This document shows, one piece after another, positions 35,645 through 44,305 of a DNA stretch of 64,000 bases. This DNA is from Corynebacterium amycolatum (GTDB lineage Bacteria; Actinomycetota; Actinomycetes; Mycobacteriales; Mycobacteriaceae). Position 1 is the stretch's first letter, and the number at the start of each line of letters is the position of its first letter. The stretch lies in assembly GCF_016889425.1 (NCBI RefSeq), contig NZ_CP069513.1:1984001-2048000 (forward strand), read 5' to 3'. Below the pieces are notes generated by a model. The model was given only the letters and a program-made list of their open reading frames with translations, made no database searches and had not been told where the DNA came from. Made by a program: the position numbers and the translations under genes.

Positions 35645-37804
35645 ATGTCTTCTTCGGCAGATTCTTCCGCTATTGCATCAGACCTGGCCGATGAGTCGAC
35701 AGTGTACCTTGACCTAGATGTCGGTCCACAAAAGGAGAAGATCCTTAACTACCTCATCGCTAAAGCCGTAGAGACCGGCCGCGCCACCGACAGCAACGGC
35801 ATCGTCGCGGCAGCCCTCAAACGCGAAGAGAAGGCCCCGACAGGTCTGCCGGGCGGAATAGCCATCCCCCACTGCCGCCATGAGGACTGGTCGACGCCGA
35901 CCCTGATGTTTGTCCGCTTAACAAGCGCTACGGAATTCACCACACCAGATGGGCCGGCGGACCTGCTTTTTTTCATTGGTGTCCCAGCCAGCAACAGCGA
36001 TGTCCACGTCGATATTCTGGCTGCACTCGCAAAAGCACTTCGCGATAAGGGGTTTCGAGCAGCTCTTCGCGGTGCTGAAAGCGATGAAGAGGCCGCCCGG
36101 ATTATTAGCGAGCACATCACCAAGGCGCCTCGTCGGAAAGCGAAAAAACCTCCGGCGAAGACCAATATTGTCGCCATTACGGCCTGCCCCACGGGCATCG
36201 CTCACACTTATTTGGCAGCCGAAGCGCTTACTGGCGCGGCAGAAAGCATGGCTGATGTCACGCTAACTGTAGAGACTCAGGGCTCGGCAGGAACCCAGGA
36301 AGCCCCCGCAGAAGCAATTGACCGGGCCGACGTGCTAGTAATCGCAGCCGATATTGGAGTTACGGGGCTTAAGCGCTTCAGCGATAAACCACAGGTCAAA
36401 GTGCCAATTCGTAAGGCAGTCAATGAGCCCACTGCGGTTATTGAACAAGCGAAGGCGGTAGCAGAACAATCACGTGTTCGCGCCTACGACCGAAAGGCGC
36501 CGCAACCTAAGAATGACCACGACAAAGAGGCCGCTTCGCAAACCGGTAATGCAGGTGCAGGCCCTACATCTGAGAGGGTACGAGCAACTACGAAGGTGGG
36601 GGCGCGTAAATCGTCGTTAAGCGGCGATAAAGCCTTCGGACACTGGGTTCGTGACGCCATTATGACCGGTGTCAGCTATATGGTGCCGTTCGTAGCCGCT
36701 TCGGGGTTGTTGATTGCGCTGGGATTCCTCGTCGGCGGTCATCAGGTTGGTCTAGTAGCTGACGCCGTGACTAGGGATTTGCGGCTGCCGGAGGTTATCG
36801 GACTCGATGCTCCGATTACTGTGCCGACAGAAAATCTCGGCACCGTGCTAGTTGACCGTAGTGGGCTGTGGCTGTATCTCGGCTCGACGCTTTTTGCAAT
36901 CGGTAACCACGGCATGCAGGTCATTGTGGCTGTAATGAGTGCTTATATCGCCTTTGGCATGGCTGGCAGAGCCGGTATTGCACCCGGCTTCATTGGCGGT
37001 GCCATCGCGGTCACGGTTGGCGCCGGCTTCCTTGGGGGCCTGGTGACAGGCATTCTGGCGGGACTAGTTGTAGCCCTACTGTTGAGGATGAAGGTCCCGG
37101 ACTGGCTGCGACCGCTGATGCCGGTTGTCGTGATTCCTATGCTCGGGGCTATGGCCGTTGGGCTCACCATGTACCTGCTTCTCGGGATGCCGCTGGCATG
37201 GCTGATGACGGCCCTGCAGCAGTGGCTGCAATCACTGGATACGACAGCGGCGTTCCTGTTCGGTGGTCTTCTCGGCGCAATGATGTGCGTAGATATGGGC
37301 GGAATGATCAACAAGGCTGCTTATCTTTTTGCCGTCGCAAACATCGCCTCGGAAGATCCAGCATCATGGAAGATTATGGCCGCTGTGATGGCGGCGGGCA
37401 TGGTACCTCCGTTGGCGACATCGCTGGCAGTTGTACTCCGACCAAAGCTGTTCAGTTCAGCTGAGCGTCAAAACGGCAAAGCGGGCTGGGTGCTCGGTGC
37501 GGCCTTCATTTCAGAGGGAGTGATTCCCTTCGCCGCCGCAGATCCGCTGCGAGTGATTCCGTCGATTGTGATTGGCGGTGCCGTCACCGGTGGCACTTCA
37601 ATGGTTTTAGGAGCCGCCACACGCGTTCCACACGGAGGTATTTTCGTGCTGTTTGCAATCGACAATCCTGTCGCATGGCTTGCTGCAATCGTCTTGGGCA
37701 GCATAGTGGCAGCAATTCTCGTTGTGGCAGCTAAAAGCCTGTGTCCGCGGCAAGTCAGTACCGATAATCAAAACCTAGAAGCAGACATTTCAGCGGACGC
37801 CTAA
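35645..37804 (+). CDS. ptsF: Fructose-specific PTS enzyme II (EIIABC fusion)
   Basis: Takes up fructose and phosphorylates it to fructose 1-phosphate; 719 residues. The EIIA domain comes first, with the phosphorylated His76 in IAIPHCRHED. After a charged linker, the EIIB domain carries Cys181 in ITACPTGIAHTYLAAE. A second linker leads to the membrane EIIC domain from about residue 325 (HWVRDAIMTGVSYMVPFVAASG) with roughly nine or ten helices. AAGGAAC lies before the ATG. It forms an operon with the DeoR regulator and fruK, and ptsH follows 140 bp on. Phosphate must come from HPr and an enzyme I encoded elsewhere. Confidence 0.96.
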   Translation: MSSSADSSAIASDLADESTVYLDLDVGPQKEKILNYLIAKAVETGRATDSNGIVAAALKREEKAPTGLPGGIAIPHCRHEDWSTPTLMFVRLTSATEFTTPDGPADLLFFIGVPASNSDVHVDILAALAKALRDKGFRAALRGAESDEEAARIISEHITKAPRRKAKKPPAKTNIVAITACPTGIAHTYLAAEALTGAAESMADVTLTVETQGSAGTQEAPAEAIDRADVLVIAADIGVTGLKRFSDKPQVKVPIRKAVNEPTAVIEQAKAVAEQSRVRAYDRKAPQPKNDHDKEAASQTGNAGAGPTSERVRATTKVGARKSSLSGDKAFGHWVRDAIMTGVSYMVPFVAASGLLIALGFLVGGHQVGLVADAVTRDLRLPEVIGLDAPITVPTENLGTVLVDRSGLWLYLGSTLFAIGNHGMQVIVAVMSAYIAFGMAGRAGIAPGFIGGAIAVTVGAGFLGGLVTGILAGLVVALLLRMKVPDWLRPLMPVVVIPMLGAMAVGLTMYLLLGMPLAWLMTALQQWLQSLDTTAAFLFGGLLGAMMCVDMGGMINKAAYLFAVANIASEDPASWKIMAAVMAAGMVPPLATSLAVVLRPKLFSSAERQNGKAGWVLGAAFISEGVIPFAAADPLRVIPSIVIGGAVTGGTSMVLGAATRVPHGGIFVLFAIDNPVAWLAAIVLGSIVAAILVVAAKSLCPRQVSTDNQNLEADISADA

Positions 37805-37944
37805 ATTCTTTCGCTAAACCCAGCTGCGTCCGCAGAAGCATTCCTGCAAACTTCACCAAACATGCCCCATCCCAACCTGCCAAGCGATTAAGCTCTGAAC
37901 AGGTGTCGAGGAAATCGAGAAGCAGAAAGGCAAGGTGCCGCCCC

Positions 37945-38217
37945 ATGGCTACGCAACACGTCCACGTCGGCTCCAAGGTGGGTATTCACGCCCGCCCCGC
38001 GTCGGTAATCGCTGAGCGTGCCTCCCGATTTCAGGAAGAAATACTGATCGAACTCATTGATTCACCCGAACCCGACAACGAACCGGCTGATGCTTCCTCA
38101 ACGTTGATGCTGATGGCACTCGGCGCAGGATATGGCGATGAAGTCACAATCACCAGTACAAACGCGGTTGCGGTGGAGCAGATTGCACAGCTGATCGCCC
38201 AAGATTTGAGCGATTAA
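37945..38217 (+). CDS. ptsH: Phosphocarrier protein HPr
   Basis: Carries phosphate from enzyme I to the PTS EIIA domains; 90 residues. The active site is VGIHARPAS with His15. The regulatory Ser region seen in Firmicutes HPr (near residue 46) is not clearly conserved. ATG at 37945 (MATQHVHVGSK) is chosen by family alignment and an AAGG upstream; the in-frame ORF continues 14 codons further up. It is downstream of ptsF but with its own 140-bp leader, so it may have a separate promoter. Confidence 0.96.
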   Translation: MATQHVHVGSKVGIHARPASVIAERASRFQEEILIELIDSPEPDNEPADASSTLMLMALGAGYGDEVTITSTNAVAVEQIAQLIAQDLSD

Positions 38218-38224
38218 AAGCAAT

Positions 38225-38278
38225 ATGCTTAACGACGGAACATCGTGGCAACGGTCACGGGGTTCCGTCGTAAAGCAT
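38225..38278. terminator. Long hairpin between ptsH and uraA
   Basis: ATGCTT-A-ACGACGGAAC (38225-38241) pairs with GTTCCGTCGT-A-AAGCAT (38262-38278): 16 pairs with a single A/A mismatch. It lies 8 bp after ptsH between convergent genes, so it most likely ends both transcripts, although there is no long T-run on either side. Confidence 0.6.
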
Positions 38279-38308
38279 TCGTACAAGATCCTGCTCTGGA
38301 CGGGTGGC

Positions 38309-39652
38309 CTACGAGCGGTTCTCGCCGATGCGGTTATAGAGCCAGTTTAAAATTGGATAGCCGATAATAATGCCGACCGAACCCCAAGCAATGCCCTCCA
38401 GCGTCAGCGAACCGATGTCGAGGGTGAGGTTGCCGATACCCGCAATCAGCGCGGTGGCGGCAGCGGTGAGATTGACCGGGTTGTTGAAGTCGACCTTTTC
38501 GTCCATCCAGATGCGCACACCGAGCAGACCAATCAGGCCGTAGAGCACCATCGTTGCCCCACCGAGCACGCCGGTAGGAATGGTCAAAATGAGTGCGCCG
38601 AACTTTGGAATGAAAGCCAGTGCAATGGCCGTGAAAGCTGCCACCCAGTAAGCGGCAGTCGAATAGACACGGGTAGCGGCCATAACCCCGATATTCTCAG
38701 CGTAGGTAGTGGTACCAGAACCACCAGCTGAACCGGCGATGGTGGTGGCTAGACCGTCTGCAATAAGAGCATCGCCAGCGATGTCATCGAGGTTTCGGCC
38801 GGTCATGGCAGCAACAGCCTTGACGTGACCGACATTCTCGGCGATGAGCACTACGATGACGGGCAGACCAATCAGCATCGCATTGAAGTGGAACTCCGGC
38901 GCGTGGAATGCGGGCAGACCAATCCAGGCGGCATTGCCGACGGTTTCTGTAGCCTCGGGCGAGAGATTTCCGGTGGCAGCGGCGAAGACCCAGCCGATTA
39001 GTACGCCGATGAGAACACCCAGACGGCTGACCATACCGCGGCCAGCGACGGTTGCAAAGACAATGGATACCATCGTGACAAATGCGACCAACGGCTGAGT
39101 GGCGAAGTTCTCCGTGGCAGCAGGCGCCAGGTTAAGTCCGATGAGAGCGACGATGCTTCCTGTTACTGCAGGTGGCATCACTGCATCGAGGACACGCTTG
39201 CCGGCGAACTTTACTACGAAGCCAACGAGCATGAGCGCGATGCCGGCGCAGAGCACGACACCGAGCTGAACACTAATGCCCTGCGCCTGTGTCGCGGTCA
39301 GTGGCGCGATGAAGGCAAACGACGAGCCCAGGTAAGAGGGCAAGCGATTTCGGGTTATCAGCAGGAAGACAATCGTGCCGATACCCGAGAACAGCAGTGT
39401 GGTGTTGACTGGAAAGCCGGTCAACAGCGGCACCAGAAGAGTTGCACCGAACATGGCAATGACGTGCTGTGCGCCAATGCCAATCGTGCGAGGCCAATCG
39501 AGGCGTTCGTTGGGAGCCACCACGGCTCCCGGTGCAATCTTTCGACCGTCACCGTGAATATCCCAACCGAAAAGACGGCCACGTTCGGCATTTTCAGCAG
39601 GCGGATTTGCGGAGGTTCCCTGTTGGGTCTCCGCGTCAGAAGTAGAATTCAT
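38309..39652 (-). CDS. uraA: Uracil/xanthine permease (NCS2 family)
   Basis: Nucleobase:cation symporter of 447 residues with about 12-14 membrane helices. Family segments are visible: IGAQHVIAMFGATLLVPLLTG near the start, LVGFVVKFAGKRVLD, the substrate-site stretch AENVGHVKAVAAMTGRNLDD (in parts), and the GSAGGSGTTTYAENIGVMAATRV signature (split: GGSGTTTYAENIG). The Glu in AENVGHV and TYAENIG match uracil-binding Glu residues. A -10-like TAGCAT lies 7 nt before the ATG on the minus strand, suggesting a leaderless mRNA. It follows hflX by 36 bp. Confidence 0.92.
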   Translation of the reverse strand: MNSTSDAETQQGTSANPPAENAERGRLFGWDIHGDGRKIAPGAVVAPNERLDWPRTIGIGAQHVIAMFGATLLVPLLTGFPVNTTLLFSGIGTIVFLLITRNRLPSYLGSSFAFIAPLTATQAQGISVQLGVVLCAGIALMLVGFVVKFAGKRVLDAVMPPAVTGSIVALIGLNLAPAATENFATQPLVAFVTMVSIVFATVAGRGMVSRLGVLIGVLIGWVFAAATGNLSPEATETVGNAAWIGLPAFHAPEFHFNAMLIGLPVIVVLIAENVGHVKAVAAMTGRNLDDIAGDALIADGLATTIAGSAGGSGTTTYAENIGVMAATRVYSTAAYWVAAFTAIALAFIPKFGALILTIPTGVLGGATMVLYGLIGLLGVRIWMDEKVDFNNPVNLTAAATALIAGIGNLTLDIGSLTLEGIAWGSVGIIIGYPILNWLYNRIGENRS

Positions 39653-39688
39653 GGTTGTAATGCTAGTGGATGCCCACCGCAGTTCCCG

Positions 39689-41242
39689 CTACGGTTCGAT
39701 GTGGTATGCCGACAGTTCATCCGCGAGGCTAGTGGGCAAACGCACGTCCATCTGGGTGCCTTGCTCCGTCCATGTTTCCGACAGCACGGTCGCATCTTCG
39801 TGGAGCATGGAGACAATATTGCCCTTGTCATAGGGGATCAACATGTGAACGTGAGACTCCAGCTCATTGAGAGCAAGCTCGAGTCGGGTCTCCAGTTCAC
39901 CAATCCCCTCACCCGTTCGCGCAGAGACAAAGACCGCATCATCGAGCTGGTGGCGTAGCTGGGCCAGAGTGATGCCATCGGCCTTGTCAACCTTGTTGAC
40001 TACCAACAGTTCGGGCGGAATCTCGGCGTTTTCTTCCTCCGCGATTTCGTTGATGACTTTGTTGACAGCCTTAATCTGCTCCAGCGGGAATGGGTCAGAG
40101 GAGTCTACGACGTGCATGATGACGTCGGCTTCGAGTACCTCTTCCAAGGTCGAGCGAAAAGCTTCAATGAGCTGCGTCGGCAAGTGACGCACAAATCCGA
40201 CCGTATCGGTCATAATCACCGTGCGACCGTCGCGAAGCTTGGTGCGACGAGTCGTCGGATCTAGCGTTGCAAACAGCGCGTCCTCCACCAGCACACCAGC
40301 GCCTGTCAGTGCGTTGAGCAACGAAGACTTCCCCGCGTTGGTGTAGCCGACAATTGCCACGCGCGGCAGGTGACCAGCCTTACGACGTGCGCGCTTAATC
40401 TCACGCGCAGTTTTCATACCAGCCAATTCCTTGCGAATCCGCGCCATATCTTGGCGTAGTCGCTGACGATCGGTTTCGATCTTAGTTTCACCTGGACCAC
40501 GCAGACCCACGCCGCCGTTGGAGCCCGCGCGACCACCAGCCTGACGCGACAGGTTGCCACCCCAACCGCGCAGACGCGTGTAGAGGTACTGCATCTGTGC
40601 CAGCGAAACCTGCGCCTTGCCCTCCTTGGACTTCGCGTGCTGAGCGAAGATGTCCAGAATCAGCATGGTGCGGTCAATAACCTTGGCGTCAAGCCGGTCC
40701 TCCAGCGCCACCAATTGGCCAGGAGACAGCTCACCGTCGCAAATAACTGTATCTGCGCCGGTAGAGGCGACAATATCGCGAAGCTCGTTAAGCTTGCCGG
40801 ATCCCACGTAAGTACCAGGGTCTGGCTTATCGCGGCGCTGCAGCACCATCTCTAGAACTTCCGAACCTGCAGTCTCCGCCAGCGCAGCGAGCTCCTCCAT
40901 CGCCACTTCGGCTTCCTGTAGGGTCCCGGATGTCCAGACACCGAGCAGCACAACGCGTTCCAGTCGGAGCTGACGGTACTCGACCATCACCTCTTCAGAC
41001 TCAGTATGCGCTACTGACCTGGTCAGCCGGCGCAGAGAGGATCGCGCCTCCAGATCCAAGTCACCGACGGTAGGTTCCCTTTGCGTGCCGACGTTCGTCG
41101 CGAACGCATCCCCGGAGGCACTATCGGCGTTTTTGTCAGCATCATTAGCGTCGATGAAAAAATCGTCCATCTCGTGCGAGGTGCTGGCTTGCTGCGACAT
41201 TGCGTCGCTGACCTCATCAAAGTTGTTGGAAAAATTCGTCAT
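39689..41242 (-). CDS. hflX: Ribosome-associated GTPase HflX
   Basis: GTPase that splits stalled or hibernating ribosomes; 517 residues from the chosen start. The N-terminal HflX domain (SGKLNELRDIVASTGADTVI in part) and the Gly-rich linker GGRAGSNGGVGLRGPGE precede the G domain. G1 is GYTNAGKSS, G3 DTVGF, G4 NKVDKAD. ATG at 41242 (MTNFSNNFDE) is used; reading can be extended upstream to a TTG at 41314 that nearly abuts the FeoC-like gene, but this extension has no family support. It precedes uraA. In mycobacteria hflX also lies by dapF and miaA; here feoABC is inserted between them. Confidence 0.93.
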   Translation of the reverse strand: MTNFSNNFDEVSDAMSQQASTSHEMDDFFIDANDADKNADSASGDAFATNVGTQREPTVGDLDLEARSSLRRLTRSVAHTESEEVMVEYRQLRLERVVLLGVWTSGTLQEAEVAMEELAALAETAGSEVLEMVLQRRDKPDPGTYVGSGKLNELRDIVASTGADTVICDGELSPGQLVALEDRLDAKVIDRTMLILDIFAQHAKSKEGKAQVSLAQMQYLYTRLRGWGGNLSRQAGGRAGSNGGVGLRGPGETKIETDRQRLRQDMARIRKELAGMKTAREIKRARRKAGHLPRVAIVGYTNAGKSSLLNALTGAGVLVEDALFATLDPTTRRTKLRDGRTVIMTDTVGFVRHLPTQLIEAFRSTLEEVLEADVIMHVVDSSDPFPLEQIKAVNKVINEIAEEENAEIPPELLVVNKVDKADGITLAQLRHQLDDAVFVSARTGEGIGELETRLELALNELESHVHMLIPYDKGNIVSMLHEDATVLSETWTEQGTQMDVRLPTSLADELSAYHIEP

Positions 41243-41317
41243 ACTAGCTGCTATTGTCGCATGACAAGCCAAATTCTCCGCATTGTGCGCGGAGAATACC
41301 GAGCCGAAGCTCAAGAC

Positions 41318-41635
41318 TTAGGCTGCAGAAGGTGGCCTGCGAGTCAGAACCAGTGCGACCGGACCACTATTAGAACTACCGCCAGCACACGTACCACTGT
41401 CGGACATTCCGCAGTTGGAGCAGCCTCCGCCTGGGCACATGCCGCCGAGGGATTCCCTTCGCAGTTGTCCGGTGTATTCCATTCGGTCAAGGATGAGGTC
41501 TACCGTTGTTCGCTGCAGGCCGGTGATTTCGCAGATTTTGCGTCGGGAGCTAATACCCTGCGCAATTGCATCTTGGACAGCTTCTGAAGGCCGACGAGTG
41601 ACCGTCGTATTCTTCTTGGCTCTAAAGAGTCCCAC
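41318..41635 (-). CDS. FeoC-like winged-helix protein with Cys cluster
   Basis: A 105-residue protein. Residues ~15-60 form a helix-turn-helix (SSRRKICEITGLQRTTVDLILDRM in part). Then follows a Gly-rich loop with four Cys: Cys67, Cys72, Cys75, Cys83 (MCPGGGCSNCGM ... SGTC), plus Cys35. This is the architecture of FeoC and related small proteins coded with FeoB, where the Cys cluster may bind Fe-S or iron. It follows feoB by 102 bp on the same strand. Whether it controls feo transcription or the stability of FeoB is not known here. Confidence 0.75.
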   Translation of the reverse strand: MGLFRAKKNTTVTRRPSEAVQDAIAQGISSRRKICEITGLQRTTVDLILDRMEYTGQLRRESLGGMCPGGGCSNCGMSDSGTCAGGSSNSGPVALVLTRRPPSAA

Positions 41636-41737
41636 GGCGATAGCTCCTTTCCGTATCGGGATTCTTGTTGGACCTGATTTCTAGTTCGCAAGTGTGACTT
41701 AGTAGCTTGGCCGAAGCTACTAGGAATCTACGAGGCT

Positions 41738-43723
41738 TTACAGGAACAGTTTCAACCCTTGAAAAACAATCACGGCCAGTGCCCATGCTACGACCAGCTG
41801 CGCTAGCAAACCGAAGCCCGTCCACTTCCAGCCGATCTCGCGACGTTGTGCCGCGAGCGTAGCCACGCATGGTGTGTAAGCCAGCAGGAAGATCATGTAT
41901 GCCCAGACTGCTGCCAATCCGTGTCCATCGGATGCATTGTCAAAATCACGTCGAATATTGTCCGCGAGTGGACTGGAGGCCTGTTCGGTCGAATCCGAGT
42001 CGGTGACGTCCTCTACTGCATAGGTCTGTGCCCAGGTAGAAATGACGGCTTCCTTGGCCACAAAGCCCGTCACCAACGGACCTGTCAGGGACCATGTGCC
42101 GAAACCTGCCGGGTTAAACACAGGAGCAATAGTTGCGCTGACTGCACCGTATGCGGAGTCCTGCGGTGCCAGATCTTCATCGGCAAAGGAGTGCCCGGAG
42201 ACAACCGGGATAGACATCAGTAGCCAAACGACGATGACAGTGCTGACGATGATTCCACTAGCGGTCTGCAGGAAGCCCTTCAGGCGCATCCACATCACAG
42301 ATAGTGCCAGTCGTGCGGTCGGTAACTGATAGGTTGGCAGATCAATGACCAGCGGTTCCGACGGCATGGTGCGCCACAAGGTATTACGCAGTGCAAGGCC
42401 GGTCAGAACGATCAACAGAATCGAGATCACGTACATAGCGAAGACAACTGTGCCCGCGTGTTCCGGGAAGAACACCGCACCCAACATGACATAAACGGTT
42501 AGGCGCGCCGAGCAGGAGGTAAACGGAACCAGTAGTGCCGTCAATATGCGGTGGCGCGGATTACTCAGCACACGTGTCGCCGAAATCGCTGGCACGTTAC
42601 AACCAAAGCCGACGATGAGCGGAATAAATGCCTTCCCCGGAAGACCAATTGCTCGCATGACACGATCGGCCACCACGGCTGCACGCGCCATATACCCTGA
42701 ATCCTCGAGCACCGCAAGGCACAGGAACATGAGTGCCATCAGAGGAACGAAGGTCAGCACCATGCCGACACCGCCGATGATGCCGTTCACAAGCAGCCCC
42801 GTGACAATCGGATGGTCCCATCCCATTGCTTCCAATCCACGGGTAACCAGATCTGCGAAATTACCGGTAATAAGGGTTTCCAAACCGTCCTGCAACGGTG
42901 CTGCAACCGTCGTCGTGATCTGGAAGACTGTCCACATAACTGCCAGGAACACAATCGGTCCGAGCACCGGATGGAGAACCACGTTATCAATACGGTCGGA
43001 GAAAGTCTGGCGATCTTCTACCCCGCCCGTAGATGCCGCAACCGCCGCATCAATCGCGGCAAAGCGTGCGTCGTCCAGGCGTTCAATCGATTCACCATCG
43101 GCCTGGCGAATCGGTGACGACACCGAACTGCATCCGTCCAGAGCCGCTGCTACCGCGTCGGCCAATCGTGCCATTCCCGCTTTACGACGGGGATCCAGCG
43201 CCACCACTGGCATCCCCATAGCTGACTGCAATGCGTTCGGATTCACATCGATGCCCTTGGCCTTGGCCACATCGAGTTTGGTCAGCGCCAGAACGATGCG
43301 CTGAGGCTGCTCCGCCAATTCCGCGGCCATGTAGAGGCCACGCCCCAGTGCCGTGGCATCGACAACAACGACGACGAGATCCGGGCGTTCTTCTTCCGGT
43401 TTCTCGATGAGCATCTCGCGAGTGAGCTCTTCGTCCGGGCTCATGGCATCCAACGAGTAGGCGCCCGGGAAGTCGATGACATCGTACTCAGCGGCATCGG
43501 TCTTCCACGCGCCACGGCTGACCTCCACGGTCGTACCAGGCCAATTGCCCATCTGCGCTTTCGCGCCAGTCAAACTATTGAACAGTGTTGACTTACCGGA
43601 GTTCGGTGCGCCTACGACTGCGACAACAGGTGCACCATCCTTTGCTGGTGCTCCGCCGCTGCATGCATGGCAGCTGGGCGTGGATGCGAATTTTCGCGTT
43701 GAGGAATCCGTAGGTGTTGTCAT
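41738..43723 (-). CDS. feoB: Ferrous iron transporter FeoB
   Basis: GTP-driven Fe2+ importer in the inner membrane, 661 residues. The N-terminal G domain has G1 GAPNSGKS (38-45), the G2 loop QMGNWPGTTVE, G3 DFPG, and a G4 region LTKLD. A short Cys motif (SCHACSGG) precedes it. The membrane part has two Gate repeats, with GFGCNVPAISATR containing the key Cys and a matching ACVATL-type region (CVATLAAQRREIG) near the C-terminus. It lies between feoA and the FeoC-like gene. No Shine-Dalgarno is seen before the ATG; instead the 10 bases CCTCCCTCCT stand 12 nt upstream. Confidence 0.96.
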   Translation of the reverse strand: MTTPTDSSTRKFASTPSCHACSGGAPAKDGAPVVAVVGAPNSGKSTLFNSLTGAKAQMGNWPGTTVEVSRGAWKTDAAEYDVIDFPGAYSLDAMSPDEELTREMLIEKPEEERPDLVVVVVDATALGRGLYMAAELAEQPQRIVLALTKLDVAKAKGIDVNPNALQSAMGMPVVALDPRRKAGMARLADAVAAALDGCSSVSSPIRQADGESIERLDDARFAAIDAAVAASTGGVEDRQTFSDRIDNVVLHPVLGPIVFLAVMWTVFQITTTVAAPLQDGLETLITGNFADLVTRGLEAMGWDHPIVTGLLVNGIIGGVGMVLTFVPLMALMFLCLAVLEDSGYMARAAVVADRVMRAIGLPGKAFIPLIVGFGCNVPAISATRVLSNPRHRILTALLVPFTSCSARLTVYVMLGAVFFPEHAGTVVFAMYVISILLIVLTGLALRNTLWRTMPSEPLVIDLPTYQLPTARLALSVMWMRLKGFLQTASGIIVSTVIVVWLLMSIPVVSGHSFADEDLAPQDSAYGAVSATIAPVFNPAGFGTWSLTGPLVTGFVAKEAVISTWAQTYAVEDVTDSDSTEQASSPLADNIRRDFDNASDGHGLAAVWAYMIFLLAYTPCVATLAAQRREIGWKWTGFGLLAQLVVAWALAVIVFQGLKLFL

Positions 43724-43767
43724 TGTTAACTTTCAGGAGGGAGGTGAGAAAAAGAGTTGTAGGGGAC

Positions 43768-44025
43768 CTAACCCACGACGGACATCTTGTGCAGCGTACT
43801 GGCGTCGATGGCGTAGCGCGTTGCGCCTGCATGGACGATTCGCCCACCGCCGCTGGTGCTCCGTCCCACCGTGACACTCATTCCAGGACGAAGCCCCAAT
43901 TGCGAAAGCCTGCGACACAGGCGCTCATCCACATGCGACACCCCCAGAGTGACGGTTTCCCCCACCGGGACGTCGGCAAGCGACTGAATGTCATCCGACT
44001 GTTTTCGCGACCGTAATCCGAGCAT
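43768..44025 (-). CDS. feoA: Ferrous iron transport accessory protein FeoA
   Basis: A small SH3-like cytoplasmic protein of 85 residues that assists FeoB. Family features are LADVPVGETVTLG, LCRRLSQLGLRPGMSVTV and the C-terminal ATRYAIDASTLHKMSV. It is the first gene of feoABC, 44 bp upstream of feoB, with a DtxR-type box 68 nt before the start. Confidence 0.93.
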   Translation of the reverse strand: MLGLRSRKQSDDIQSLADVPVGETVTLGVSHVDERLCRRLSQLGLRPGMSVTVGRSTSGGGRIVHAGATRYAIDASTLHKMSVVG

Positions 44026-44092
44026 GAGAAACCTCGCCTATATAGATAAGAATTAAGCTAAGCAAATGATGTTTACAGGGACGAGCCTACTC

Positions 44093-44106
44093 TTAGGTAT
44101 GCCTAA
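44093..44106. promoter_or_regulatory. DtxR box before feoA
   Basis: TTAGGTATGCCTAA matches the outer and central parts of the 19-bp DtxR consensus (13 of 19 positions for the 19-mer from 44093). It lies 68-81 bp upstream of the feoA start. A -10-like TATATA lies between, on the minus strand. Iron repression of feoABC is inferred. Confidence 0.7.
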
Positions 44107-44237
44107 ATGGAATAAACCGGGCGCACCTAAGGAAAGTTATTTATGCCACACTTAACATTTGCTTATTTAGCGTGGCAGAATTGTTAGTCCCATCCGAATA
44201 GTTGCCGCGGTGTGAAGGAATGGTTTTAGGTACCCCA

Positions 44238-44252
44238 GAGCACAATGTGCTC
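44238..44252. promoter_or_regulatory. Perfect 15-bp palindrome upstream of the Cys-tail protein
   Basis: GAGCACA-A-TGTGCTC, seven-bp arms around one base. It ends 39 bp before the -10-like TATCAT (44292-44297) of the following gene, where an activator or repressor could bind. It does not match the DtxR, GlxR or Zur consensus as I know them. Confidence 0.5.
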
Positions 44253-44305
44253 ACGTGCGATTCGTTAGTTCGCAGATGAAGATATGGGAAGTATCATCGA
44301 AAAGT

